From positions 62,001 to 126,000 of the forward strand of contig JAFTPU010000008.1 in assembly GCA_017463105.1 (NCBI GenBank): 64,000 bases of DNA. The letters run 5' to 3'. The notes under the pieces were generated by a model. That model had not been told where the DNA came from. It was given only the letters and a program-made list of their open reading frames with translations, and searched no databases. Positions 45,779-54,501 of the stretch are shown piece by piece (positions within the stretch are counted from its first letter, which is position 1; the number at the start of each line of letters is the position of its first letter). The DNA is from Clostridia bacterium (GTDB lineage: Bacteria > Bacillota > Clostridia > Christensenellales > Borkfalkiaceae). The position numbers and the translations under genes are program-made.

Positions 45779-46397
45779 GAAAAAGCTTTTAAGCATCGTT
45801 GCGGCGTTGGTATTATCGTTATTTATTGTTTGTTTTGGCGCTTGTAAAACTTCAAATGGGCAACAATCCTCGGAAGAACCTAAATTGTATGCGCTCAACG
45901 AATTGTCGCTTTCGCTTGACGTGGACGAAACTTTTCAGTTAGAATTACTCGGAATTGACGAAAACGAAGAGGTTAAGTGGACGACAGATAATTCAAGCGT
46001 GGCGAAAGTAGCAAACGGCGCAGTAACGGGCGTTGGTCCGGGAAAAGCAAATATTCGGGCTTCGATAGACGGAAAAAGCTTTACTTGTCAAGTAACGGTT
46101 TCTTTTGCTTATGATAACGCAGTATATCTGACATTGGAAAACGAAATAGCCGTCAATGGGAGTTATTATCTTACTTTGTTGAAAGGCGAAAAGTATTTTC
46201 TTTCTCCTGCGTTAATCGATGGGGAAAAGGTAAAGGGGATGAGTTTCCTTTTGGACAGTGAAAATGCTGCGTTGCAAATTTCAGGAAAGGAAATACAAGG
46301 CGTTTCGGTTGTGGAAAATGCAAAATTGATTGTTTCTTGCAACTATGAACAGCAAGAATACAAGATTAACGTATTCGTGACGGTAAAGGAGGGGTAA
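45771..46397 (+). CDS. Lipoprotein with a bacterial Ig-like (BIG_2) domain
   Basis: The 208-residue protein begins with a lipoprotein signal, KKKLLSIVAALVLSLFIVCF followed by GAC, and has a BIG_2 domain at residues 45-110 (LSLSLDVDETFQLELLGI, then VKWTTDNSSVAKVANGAVTG). The rest is a second beta-rich unit. The ATG at 45771 overlaps the end of the DUF4838 fragment by eight bases; GGAGGG lies 5 bases upstream. It is likely a surface-attached carbohydrate-binding or adhesion module. It is followed after 1 bp by another lipoprotein gene. Confidence 0.75.
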   Translation: MYKKKLLSIVAALVLSLFIVCFGACKTSNGQQSSEEPKLYALNELSLSLDVDETFQLELLGIDENEEVKWTTDNSSVAKVANGAVTGVGPGKANIRASIDGKSFTCQVTVSFAYDNAVYLTLENEIAVNGSYYLTLLKGEKYFLSPALIDGEKVKGMSFLLDSENAALQISGKEIQGVSVVENAKLIVSCNYEQQEYKINVFVTVKEG

Positions 46398-46398
46398 G

Positions 46399-48423
46399 AT
46401 GAAAAAGATATGGACGTGGATAAGCGTTGTCGTATTGTTTTCTACTTGTTTCTTTTCTTTGATGTCGTGCAAGCAAACGGGTGGTACTCAAAATGACGAA
46501 AATACGTCTGCTGAAGAATACTATTTGACGCTCAATGCGTATGAGATTACACTCGGGATAGAGGATACCTTTTCTTTGGACGTTAAAAAATTCAGTAAGG
46601 AAGGCGACGAGAAAGAAGTAAAGCAAATTTCTTATACTTCGGATGCACCTAAAATAGCCACAATCGAAAACGGTGTTATCAAAGGCTTACAAAAAGGGGA
46701 AACTTACGTTCACGTAACTGCAGATGAGCAAAGCGTTTCTTGCTTTGTAACGGTAGATTCGTTGTCGGAAACTAAAAGCGGGCTTGTTATTGGGTTTGCG
46801 TCTAACAACCTGTATTGTGGTATTGTCTCGCAAGCTTATGCGACGATTTTGCAAGACGGTAGAGAGATCTCTGTATCTGATGTGGAATGGTCGGTGGAAG
46901 ACGATGCGATTCTTTCGATTTCTCAAACGGGCGAAGTAACGCCAAAGCAAGTGGTTGGCGCAACCAAGATATTTGCTGCCTGCGAATATGCAGGCGAAAG
47001 CTATTCTGCCGAATTGCAGGTTTCTATATTAGAGCCTTGCTATTACGCTTTTTCCAGTCCGTCCATTAAGCTTGCGACGGCAACCACCCTTTCGGGAAAG
47101 GTCAATTCGTCTTATACCGCAACGAAAATGACGGTGGTAGGCGTAAATATCTTAACTGGGGCAGTTACCAAGTATACGGCGGCGGAATTTACGATTTCCG
47201 ATTATGACGAAACGGTGGCGAATTTTACGACGAGCGCAAATGGTGAGATAACTGTTTCTTCCGTTGCCGTCGGGGAAACCTATTTAACCGCGCATCTTAC
47301 GGATTTGGGGCAAACCATACAAGGCAAGGTGGAAGTGGTTACGGCAATTTCTGGGATTGCGGATATGGATATTCTGGCGTTGGCTTGTCATAGCGATAAA
47401 CCGTTGCTTGGCGAAAGCTATATGCTGGTGAACGACATTGATTATGAAAACGACGTAATCTATCCTATCGCGCCGTTTACGGATAATTTAAACGCAAGAA
47501 CCCCTGGGATACAATGGAAATACCGTTTAAAAAAGACGTCGGGCGGATACGCTTTTGAAGAAAGAGAAAACTTTGGAAAGGCGGGCTACGGTTTAACAGA
47601 CGAAGAGTTTAAAACGTTTGCGCAAAACGGCGGACTTAATCCCAAAAACGGACTGAGCTTTTCTGGAAATTTTGACGGCAACGGACATTCGATAAAAAAT
47701 GCAAAACTCTTTTACGGTATCACTACGCTGAACGTTGCAGGCTCTTACAATGCGGCTTATTCAAATATTTTCGGGCAATGCACGGGAACGATAAAAAACG
47801 TGTCCTTTGAAAATATTTCCTTGCAAGACCCCAAAGACGTCGTGATAGAGGGGAGCGATTACGGCTTGGACAGAATGTACGTGAACGCAAGTACCCCTAT
47901 TATTGACGGCGGATTGAGAAAGACCGCGGACGGAGAATATTATTACCGCGGTGCGTCTTTAATCGGGCGCGGGAACGGCTGCGTTGTCAAAAACGTATAT
48001 TTTGAATTGACCTGCAATCTCAAAAGCGACGCGTTTGCGCCCGGTGCGTTGATATGCTGGGGTTCAAACAGCGTAAACGTAAGCAACTGCGTAGTCAGCG
48101 TTAACGATCCCGAATACCGAACGAAGGCATTAAACGGCGCAGGCGCGAAAACGGCTGGTACGTTTATGAACAACTTGGCAATCGGCGTTTTGTACATAGA
48201 AGAAGAAATCAGGGATTCTCAATATGGGCAGAACGGCAACTGGTGGACGAAAACCCTTGCGTGGCAAGATATTTTCTGGCAAGAGGCAGGGGGAGAGGCA
48301 GTAAATCTTTGTTCGTTGGAGCAAACGTTGAGCACCTTTGATGCTAACGTTTGGGATATGAGTGAGTTTGCCTCTACGAAAGAAGGACGGCCTATTCTTA
48401 TTAAGGGTTGTTCTGTTGGATAA
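46399..48423 (+). CDS. Large lipoprotein with BIG_2-like domains and a C-terminal beta-helix-like part
   Basis: The 674-residue protein has a lipoprotein signal (WISVVVLFSTCFFSLMSC), two BIG_2-type domains (residues 45-115: TLGIEDTFSLDVKK...ATIENGVIKGLQKGETYVHV split in the sequence; a second at 120-200), then GNFDGNGHSIKNAKL and NIFGQCTGTIKNVSFENISL, the GLUG/beta-helix style found in surface proteins. No catalytic motif is seen. SD AAAGGAGGGG is in the end of the preceding gene. It is one of several exported proteins in the truncated locus. Confidence 0.7.
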   Translation: MKKIWTWISVVVLFSTCFFSLMSCKQTGGTQNDENTSAEEYYLTLNAYEITLGIEDTFSLDVKKFSKEGDEKEVKQISYTSDAPKIATIENGVIKGLQKGETYVHVTADEQSVSCFVTVDSLSETKSGLVIGFASNNLYCGIVSQAYATILQDGREISVSDVEWSVEDDAILSISQTGEVTPKQVVGATKIFAACEYAGESYSAELQVSILEPCYYAFSSPSIKLATATTLSGKVNSSYTATKMTVVGVNILTGAVTKYTAAEFTISDYDETVANFTTSANGEITVSSVAVGETYLTAHLTDLGQTIQGKVEVVTAISGIADMDILALACHSDKPLLGESYMLVNDIDYENDVIYPIAPFTDNLNARTPGIQWKYRLKKTSGGYAFEERENFGKAGYGLTDEEFKTFAQNGGLNPKNGLSFSGNFDGNGHSIKNAKLFYGITTLNVAGSYNAAYSNIFGQCTGTIKNVSFENISLQDPKDVVIEGSDYGLDRMYVNASTPIIDGGLRKTADGEYYYRGASLIGRGNGCVVKNVYFELTCNLKSDAFAPGALICWGSNSVNVSNCVVSVNDPEYRTKALNGAGAKTAGTFMNNLAIGVLYIEEEIRDSQYGQNGNWWTKTLAWQDIFWQEAGGEAVNLCSLEQTLSTFDANVWDMSEFASTKEGRPILIKGCSVG

Positions 48424-48472
48424 TCAAGATATTTTTGAATGCTAAAATAAAAAAATCAAGGAGGATTAAAAA

Positions 48473-50683
48473 ATGAAAGCATTTAAAAGAAAAATTGTCG
48501 CAATGACAATTTTGGCAGGTATTGGCGCGATGGCTACCGGCTTTGGGCTTTATGCCTCAGGTTCTTCCGTAAAGGCGGAAGAGGTGAGCGGTCCTATTTA
48601 CGTAAATATTGAAGATATCGTAAATGAGGGGAAAGATATCTACGCGGTAAGCGGTTATAGCGCGCTTGGCGTACTTTACAACGGAAACGCGAATACGACG
48701 GCGAAGCTTAATCAAGTGAATCAGAGCAGTAGCAACACAGATTTAGAGTATGCGATTTACGATCGGGCAAGCCAAGCTACCGATACGCACGATTTCACCT
48801 ATTATGCGAAAGGAACTGTGGCTACTTCGGTTACTGGCGTAAACGTTAACGCAAACGCTTACGACGGCAATTACAGCTATTGGATGAACAATAGCACGGG
48901 GGCTGTTGGGGCAAACGGCGGTATGTATATCCCTAATGCGACGGATAAAAATACCATTTTATCCTTTAAGACGAACTGGACGGGGGATTATATTTGGTTG
49001 GTTGCACGCCGTTGTAGTGCGGCTGGGGCGCAATATATCAACGATGGAAGTTATTATAACTTTATGTTAAATTTCAGCACAAGTTGGTTTATCAATGCAA
49101 AATATAAGAACTCAACGGGCGTAGGAACGTTATCCCCCTCAAATGCTGTCAAAGAATTTAACAGCGCAAACGGAACGTCGTATACTTCGTTTAATCAAAT
49201 TTTATCCAAGGGAGATATCGTTAATATTTCCTACGGTGTATATGATACGGCGGATAAAAGCGTTATGTACATCAAAATTTATAACGATACAAAGGGCTGG
49301 CTTGTAACGGAAAAATCCTTTGAAACAACGTTAGACACTACTGATTATAGTGTAAACGGAAGTAAAATGTATATTGCAACCAAAATGAACGATGGTTGGA
49401 AAAACGATATTGTTTACGACCGTAGCCCTAATACGATTGCAGGCGTTACCGAGCCTTTGATTTGCGACGGTTACGATTATACGGTAGAGGGCACGTATCA
49501 AGAAGGGGATGCAATTTCGTCTGTAACCTTGCCTACGGGTTACGCTTGGAAAGATTCGTCCGCTACGCTTACCGAAGGGGTAAACGAAATTGAGGCGACC
49601 TATACTTACGATTATTATAACGGCACGTACACCAAGGACTGCAAAGTTACCGTAACGGTAACCGAAGCTCCGAAATATACAATTTCGGTGAAAGATTCGA
49701 CGGGCTTGGAAGTGTTTAACGATGCGGTGAAACAGGGCGCGCAATATACTTTCGTTACGGCAGAGAATAGAGATAAGAAATTTATCGGCTACGTATATGA
49801 CGGCGAACTATACAACGTAGGGGATACGGTTACGCCCACGGAAAACGTGGAAGTGACTCTTTTGGAAACGAGTCTTACTTTGCAAGAGAAAGTTTCCGTT
49901 AGAATGTCGGACAACGAAAACGGTTACGGCGGTATTCGTTTTAAAGCGGAAATTCCTGCGGTAGAATGGAACGCAATAAAAGCAAGTGTTCGTTTGTATT
50001 CGCTTTTGATTCCTACCGATTTAATTGTCGGGGAATTGGAATACAACGAAACGGATGCGGCAATTAAAGAACTCACGCAATCGGATTTGGTGATGGTAAA
50101 CGACGCTTATTGCGGAGCATTTTCGCTTACCGATATTCGTCATTATAACTATAATAGAACTTATACGGGTATGGCATATTTGGCGGTAACGTATGCGGAC
50201 GGCGACGTTGCCTATGTGAAAACGGAGGCGAGAAATGCGTCCGTTTACGAGCTTGCCGTACAAGCGTATGCTGCGCACATTCAACAAAAAGCTTTAGATA
50301 GCGTAGGTTTATACAGTTCCTCGAACGTGGATATGCTTGAACGCTATATTAACGGTGTTCTTGACGTGAAATATACGGTGAATAGCGGAACTGCTACCGT
50401 AGAAATTGCGAAAGACGAAAACGGGTTATTGCTCGAAAAGGGATATGCGTTAAATGCGCAGAGTGAAACTTCTTTTGAAGAAACAGATGGCAAATACGTC
50501 GTTACTTTAAAAATTGACGTAAACGAGGATTCTGCACTTGCTTTTTTAGCATCCGAGGGAAATATCAATGTGCCTGTTATCATACGTTCTGCGGCGAATT
50601 ATGAAACCTATGAGGCTGTAAAAGTATTGTCGCGCGCTTATGATAATGGAGTGTTGACCATTTCTTTTGAAATTCTTGCATAA
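48473..50683 (+). CDS. Large secreted protein of unknown function
   Basis: I do not recognise this 736-residue protein. A signal peptide (IVAMTILAGIGAMATGFGLYASGSSVKAEE) ends near residue 36. Residues 60-320 look beta-rich with many Asn/Tyr/Ser, possibly a lectin-like fold. Residues 330-400 are an Ig-like unit and 405-450 a short repeat unit (FIGYVYDGELYNVGDTVTPT), followed by a C-terminal domain in which TLQEKVSVRMSDNENGYGGI opens a repeated pattern. SD CAAGGAGG precedes ATG. No anchor is visible. Confidence 0.7.
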   Translation: MKAFKRKIVAMTILAGIGAMATGFGLYASGSSVKAEEVSGPIYVNIEDIVNEGKDIYAVSGYSALGVLYNGNANTTAKLNQVNQSSSNTDLEYAIYDRASQATDTHDFTYYAKGTVATSVTGVNVNANAYDGNYSYWMNNSTGAVGANGGMYIPNATDKNTILSFKTNWTGDYIWLVARRCSAAGAQYINDGSYYNFMLNFSTSWFINAKYKNSTGVGTLSPSNAVKEFNSANGTSYTSFNQILSKGDIVNISYGVYDTADKSVMYIKIYNDTKGWLVTEKSFETTLDTTDYSVNGSKMYIATKMNDGWKNDIVYDRSPNTIAGVTEPLICDGYDYTVEGTYQEGDAISSVTLPTGYAWKDSSATLTEGVNEIEATYTYDYYNGTYTKDCKVTVTVTEAPKYTISVKDSTGLEVFNDAVKQGAQYTFVTAENRDKKFIGYVYDGELYNVGDTVTPTENVEVTLLETSLTLQEKVSVRMSDNENGYGGIRFKAEIPAVEWNAIKASVRLYSLLIPTDLIVGELEYNETDAAIKELTQSDLVMVNDAYCGAFSLTDIRHYNYNRTYTGMAYLAVTYADGDVAYVKTEARNASVYELAVQAYAAHIQQKALDSVGLYSSSNVDMLERYINGVLDVKYTVNSGTATVEIAKDENGLLLEKGYALNAQSETSFEETDGKYVVTLKIDVNEDSALAFLASEGNINVPVIIRSAANYETYEAVKVLSRAYDNGVLTISFEILA

Positions 50684-50697
50684 TAGAGGTGAAGAAG

Positions 50698-50820
50698 ATG
50701 AAAGCATATAAAAAAGTGACGATAGAAATTAAGTTGTTTGACAAGCAGGACGTGATTACTTCGTCTGATGAAGGTGTGCACGTTAGGGACGGTTGGGATG
50801 AACGTTCCTTCTTTGATTAA
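50698..50820 (+). CDS. Small 40-residue peptide with a DVITSS motif
   Basis: The ORF starts 14 bp after the secreted protein, with AGAGGTGAAG ahead of the ATG. It reads KKVTIEIKLFDKQDVITSSD and ends in GWDERSFFD. Short peptides of this sort, with DVITTS or DVITSS near the middle, are common in uncultured Clostridia and have no known role; this recall is from memory and untested. It could be a signalling peptide, a RiPP-like precursor or a chaperone for the neighbouring secreted protein. Confidence 0.55.
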   Translation: MKAYKKVTIEIKLFDKQDVITSSDEGVHVRDGWDERSFFD

Positions 50821-50838
50821 CGAATAGAGAGCAATTTT

Positions 50839-50867
50839 ACGCACGGCGACAGATTGTTGCCGTGCGT
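50839..50867 (+). other. Stem-loop between the peptide gene and the next lipoprotein
   Basis: ACGCACGGC and GCCGTGCGT pair perfectly across an 11-base loop. No T-run follows, so it is not a standard terminator; it may stabilise the mRNA or act as an RNA-processing site. Confidence 0.55.
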
Positions 50868-50893
50868 GAGAAAGCTTTTAAGGAGAATTAAGA

Positions 50894-51403
50894 ATGAAAA
50901 AAAGAATTATAGGTTTTATTTTGGCTATATCGTCTGTTTTATGCGTGGGGTGTAATGGGAACGATACGTCATATACGATTACGTTTATTCAAGAAGGACA
51001 CGCCGAGATAGTCAAAACCGTAAAAAGCGGGGAATCGCTTGCGGATATACCTTTACCGCAAGAGAAAGAAGGGTATGACGTGGCTTGGGATAGAGAGAAT
51101 TTTGACAACGTTACAAGTGATCTGCAAGTCACGGCAGTATTGACGCCGAAAAACTACACAATTACCTATACTTATGATGAATTGCTTATTAACGGTGGAT
51201 ATACCGTTGTGTTGGAAAAACAATCTCAAACGGTAAGTTTTAATTCCGAGTACGCATTAGCTACGGCAAGCTGTGAGGGTTTGAGCTTTTTGGGTTGGAA
51301 AAATATTGAAACGAACGAAATGGTGGTTTCTGGTACATATACGCAAGCCAAGGATATTACTTTGATTGCGCAATTTGAACCGGAAGATCAAGAATGGTCT
51401 TAA
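50894..51403 (+). CDS. Lipoprotein with InlB-type B-repeats
   Basis: The 169-residue protein has a lipoprotein signal RIIGFILAISSVLCVGC and two units of the InlB B-repeat (Flg_new) pattern: YTITFIQEGHAEIVKTVKSG with GYDVAWDRENF, and LSFLGWKNIETNEMVVSGTY with ITLIAQFE. SD AAGGAGAATTA precedes ATG. It lies in the A+T-rich exported-protein cluster. Confidence 0.72.
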   Translation: MKKRIIGFILAISSVLCVGCNGNDTSYTITFIQEGHAEIVKTVKSGESLADIPLPQEKEGYDVAWDRENFDNVTSDLQVTAVLTPKNYTITYTYDELLINGGYTVVLEKQSQTVSFNSEYALATASCEGLSFLGWKNIETNEMVVSGTYTQAKDITLIAQFEPEDQEWS

Positions 51404-51446
51404 AAACGAAAAGGAATAAATAGGATAATATTGCAAGAGGTATGAT

Positions 51447-51932
51447 ATGGCTATAGAAATTAAAGGCGAGCTTTGCCATCAACAGTTAATAAAAAAGCAT
51501 AAGCCGCTTCTTTCATATGATGAAACAAAGAATTATGCGGAGTGGAAAAAGTCGATTCGTGAAAAACTTATCGAGCTTGCAGGTATCAATCAAATACGTG
51601 AAAACGCTTGCCCGTTGAACATTCAAATCGAAAGCGAAGAACAAAAAGACGGCTATAAGCAAATTCGGTTTGTTTTTGAAAGCGAAGTGGGTGCATTCGT
51701 ACCTTGTTATTTGTTGATTCCCGATACGGGAAAAGATAAGTATCCCGTTGCGATTACATTGCAAGGACATTCTTCGGGATTTCATCATTCAGTATCCGTC
51801 GCCGAAGGTCGGCGTCGGCGAAATTTCGTTTCCGTCGCCAAAACGCAAAACGTTTTCGGGCTTTGCAGACACTATTTTTTATTTTTATATCAAATCTTGT
51901 TGACAAACAGGAAAAAATATGTTATCATATGA
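51447..51932 (+). pseudogene. 3'-truncated alpha/beta hydrolase (acetyl-esterase-like)
   Basis: Residues 1-115 match the N-terminal part of Clostridial alpha/beta hydrolases (LLSYDETKNYAEWKKSIREK, then GAFVPCYLLIPDTGKDKYPV and ITLQGHSSGFHHSV, with the oxyanion HG). The similarity fades after about 51865, and the remaining frame reads CRHYFLFLYQILLTNRKK in low-complexity A+T-rich DNA that contains the degV promoter. The catalytic nucleophile, Asp and His part is missing. The ORF was cut off by the same event that set the border at about 51.8 kb. Confidence 0.7.
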
Positions 51933-51949
51933 ATGTTGATAAATCAACA
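51900..51949 (+). promoter_or_regulatory. degV promoter and adjacent palindrome
   Basis: TTGACA (51900-51905), 17 bp and TATCAT (51923-51928) form a strong promoter. TGTTGAT-aa-ATCAACA (51934-51949) is a 7-bp inverted repeat at the expected start of transcription and could be an operator. Confidence 0.75.
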
Positions 51950-51971
51950 AGTATGCAAATAGGGAGAACGT

Positions 51972-52820
51972 ATGGCAATAAAATTGATTATAGATTCCGC
52001 TTCGGATATCAACAAAGAGGAAGCGGCGACGCTGGGCGTAACGCTCGTATCGATGGAAATACGGTTCGGGGAGGAGGTTTATCTCGACGGGGTCGATCTG
52101 TACCCCAAACGGTTTTACGAAAAACTGATCGAGAGCGACGAGCTGCCCAAAACGAGTCAGATCAACCCTTTCCGTTTCGGGGAAGCGTTTGAAGAGGCGA
52201 CGAAAAACGGCGACGAGGCGGTGGTGATCACCATTTCGTCCAAGCTTTCGGGAACGTACGAGAGCGCGAAACAGGCGGCGGGGAAATTCGCGGGCAAGGT
52301 GTTCGTTGTGGACAGTATGAACGCTTGCGTGGGCGAAAGGTTGCTTTGTCAATATGCGCTTCGCCTGATCTCGGAGGGATTTTCCGCCCAATCAATCGCG
52401 GAGAAGCTGGAAGAGAAAAAGAATAAGATCAACGTAATGGCGGTGTTGGGTACTTTGGAGTACTTGAAAAAAGGCGGGCGCATTTCCGCGGCGGTGGCGT
52501 TTGCGGGAAATCTGCTTTCCATCAAACCCGTCATAGCGGTGGAAGAGGGCGAAGTCCGTCTTGTCGGCAAAGCTATGGGCTCGAAGAAGGGGAACAACCT
52601 TTTGACGCAGCTTGTGGAGAAGAAGGGCGGGATCGATTTCTCGATGCCGTACGGCGTCGTATGGTCGGGCGCAGACAGATCGACGCTCGACAAATACGTG
52701 CAGGATAGCGCGAAGCTTTGGGAAGGGCAAACCGAGGATCTGCCCGCGTATATGATCGGTTGTACGATCGGAACGCACGTGGGTCCCGGCGCGATCGGCG
52801 TCGCGTTCTTTGAAAAATAG
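51972..52820 (+). CDS. DegV family fatty-acid-binding protein
   Basis: DegV (FakB-like) proteins bind fatty acids and present them to the FakA kinase. The 282-residue protein begins with LIIDSASDINKEEAATLGV, has TSQINPFRFGEAF and ITISSKLSGTYESAKQAA, and the hallmark TLEYLKKGGRISAA with GSKKG. No FakA is in the window. AGGGAG lies before the ATG. It is the first core gene after the truncated locus. Confidence 0.92.
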   Translation: MAIKLIIDSASDINKEEAATLGVTLVSMEIRFGEEVYLDGVDLYPKRFYEKLIESDELPKTSQINPFRFGEAFEEATKNGDEAVVITISSKLSGTYESAKQAAGKFAGKVFVVDSMNACVGERLLCQYALRLISEGFSAQSIAEKLEEKKNKINVMAVLGTLEYLKKGGRISAAVAFAGNLLSIKPVIAVEEGEVRLVGKAMGSKKGNNLLTQLVEKKGGIDFSMPYGVVWSGADRSTLDKYVQDSAKLWEGQTEDLPAYMIGCTIGTHVGPGAIGVAFFEK

Positions 52821-52866
52821 TTGATCCCGCCGACGGGCACCTGTCGACGTGTGATAATACCTCCCG

Positions 52867-52900
52867 TACCTCGCTACGCCAACAGCGAGGTACTCCTTTT
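52867..52900 (+). terminator. degV terminator
   Basis: GTACCTCGCT-acgccaac-AGCGAGGTAC followed by TCCTTTTTAT is a perfect 10-bp stem terminator. Confidence 0.9.
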
Positions 52901-52914
52901 TATATAAAAAAGAG

Positions 52915-52943
52915 TTTACAAATCCGCGCGCGCGTGGTATAAT
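52915..52943 (+). promoter_or_regulatory. Aminotransferase promoter
   Basis: TTTACA (about 52915-52920), 17 bp and TATAAT (52938-52943). The first in-frame ATG at 52947 lies only 3 bases after the -10 box, so it cannot be in the mRNA. This supports the start at 52977. Confidence 0.75.
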
Positions 52944-52976
52944 GATATGGAAAATAAAACGACGGGGGTCGCTGTT

Positions 52977-54173
52977 ATGTTGAATGAAAGAATGTACGGG
53001 CTTGGCAGTAAACGCTCGACGATCCGTGAGCTGTTCGAATACGCAAAGGTGCGCTCGGCGGAGATCGGCGCGGAAAACGTTTTCGATTTTTCAATCGGGA
53101 ATCCGTCCGTACCCGCGCCCGACGCGGTGAACGAAACGATAAAAAGGCTGGTGGCGGAAACGCCGTCCGTGGCGTTGCACGGCTACACTTCCGCGCAGGG
53201 GGATAAGACCGTCCGCGACAAGATCGCGGAAAATTACGCCCGCCGTTTCGGGGCGGCGATCTCGGGCGACGATCTGTATATGACCTGCGGCGCGGCGGCG
53301 TCCCTGACGATCACGCTCAACGCATTGTACGAGACGGGCGACGAGGTGATCGTGTTCGCGCCGTATTTTGCCGAATACCGCGTGTTCGTAGAGGGCGCGG
53401 GAGCGAAGCTGGTCGTCGTGCGTTCGGACGAAAAAACCATGCTTCCCGACTTCGAAACGCTTAAAAAAGCGATCAATCCGCATACGAAAGCGGTGTTGAT
53501 CAATTCCCCGAACAACCCCTCGGGCGTGGTGTACGGCGAGGACGTGATGCGAAAGCTGTGCGATTTGTTGAAAGCGAAATCGGGGGAATACGGCAAGCCC
53601 GTGTTCCTGATCTCCGACGAGCCGTATCGCGAGCTGGTGTACGATAAAAAGACGGCGGTGCCCTGCCCGATGAAATATTATAAGGATAGCGTGGTGTGTT
53701 ATTCGTATTCGAAATCGCTTTCCCTTCCCGGGGAACGCGTGGGCTATATCGCGGTCAACCCGCAAGCGACGAACGCAAAGGCGATATACGCGGCGGTGTG
53801 CGGGGCGGGCAGATCGCTCGGCTTCGTGTGCGCGCCCGCTCTTTTTCAAAGGGTGGCGGCGGAATGCGACGGCATGACGGCGGATCTGAGCGTGTACAAG
53901 CGCAACCGCGATCTTTTGTATAACGGGCTGACGGCGTGCGGCTTCACGTGCATATACCCCGACGGCGCGTTCTATCTGTTTATGAAAGCGGCGGAGGCGG
54001 ACACGCAAGCGTTTTGCGAGCGAGCGAAGAAATACGAATTGTTGCTTGTTGCGGGCGACGATTTTGGGTATGCAGGCTGGGTGCGTATCGCGTACTGCGT
54101 GAACACCGACCGTATCGAAAAAGCCCTGCCGCTGTTTAGAAAACTGGCGGAAGAATACAACCTGTGCAAGTGA
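52977..54173 (+). CDS. PLP-dependent aminotransferase (aspartate aminotransferase family)
   Basis: The 398-residue fold-type I enzyme has the family start MLNERMYGLGSKRSTIRELF, LINSPNNPSGVVY near residue 177, SDEPYRELVYD, the PLP lysine in YSYSKSLSLPGERVGYIA and GAFYLFMK. It is likely to act on aspartate or another 2-amino acid; substrate is not certain. The start is ATG 52977, because the promoter's -10 box lies directly before the ATG at 52947; GACGGGGG is a modest SD. The gene ends in family B and C repeats. Confidence 0.9.
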   Translation: MLNERMYGLGSKRSTIRELFEYAKVRSAEIGAENVFDFSIGNPSVPAPDAVNETIKRLVAETPSVALHGYTSAQGDKTVRDKIAENYARRFGAAISGDDLYMTCGAAASLTITLNALYETGDEVIVFAPYFAEYRVFVEGAGAKLVVVRSDEKTMLPDFETLKKAINPHTKAVLINSPNNPSGVVYGEDVMRKLCDLLKAKSGEYGKPVFLISDEPYRELVYDKKTAVPCPMKYYKDSVVCYSYSKSLSLPGERVGYIAVNPQATNAKAIYAAVCGAGRSLGFVCAPALFQRVAAECDGMTADLSVYKRNRDLLYNGLTACGFTCIYPDGAFYLFMKAAEADTQAFCERAKKYELLLVAGDDFGYAGWVRIAYCVNTDRIEKALPLFRKLAEEYNLCK

Positions 54174-54330
54174 ATGCAAAATGCAGAATGCAGAATGGCT
54201 CCCTCAGTCACTTCGTGACAGCTCCCTCGGGGAGGGAGCCTTGCAATCCCTCAGTCCGCTTTGCGGACAGCTCCCTTTGCACAAGGGAGCCTAAGCCTCC
54301 CTCTTGGAGGGAGGGGGGGACCGCGGTAGC
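54173..54330. repeat. Family B copy 5 and family C hairpin repeats after the aminotransferase
   Basis: ATGCAAAATGCAGAATGCAG runs from the stop codon. Then come GGCTCCCTCAGTCACTTCG with GTGACAGCTCCCTCGG, CCCTCAGTCCGCTTTGCGG with GACAGCTCCC and AAGGGAGCC. These are three tandem variations of the GGGAGCTGTC...CTGAGGG word at 4770-4820. The stretch to 54421 otherwise shows only A+T-rich sequence. Confidence 0.75.
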
Positions 54331-54421
54331 GGTGGAAGGAGTCTCTTTGCTTTTTATATTTACGTCGTTTGTGACAAAAAATAAAAAATTAAAAAAAATT
54401 CGAAAAATCTTTCAAAAAAGA

Positions 54422-54450
54422 TTGACAAGCCCTTCAAAGTGTGGTAAACT
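54422..54450 (+). promoter_or_regulatory. rpmG-secE-nusG promoter
   Basis: TTGACA (54422-54427), a 17-bp spacer and TAAACT (54445-54450). It lies 50 bases before the rpmG start. Confidence 0.8.
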
Positions 54451-54501
54451 CTATATACGCGCCTGACGAAGGGTGTAATTTTTTTGTATGGAGTTTTGAT
54501 T

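Noticed and set aside
52947-52976. Ten extra N-terminal residues of the aminotransferase
   Set aside because: This ATG lies 3 bases after the promoter's -10 box and so would be upstream of the transcript start.
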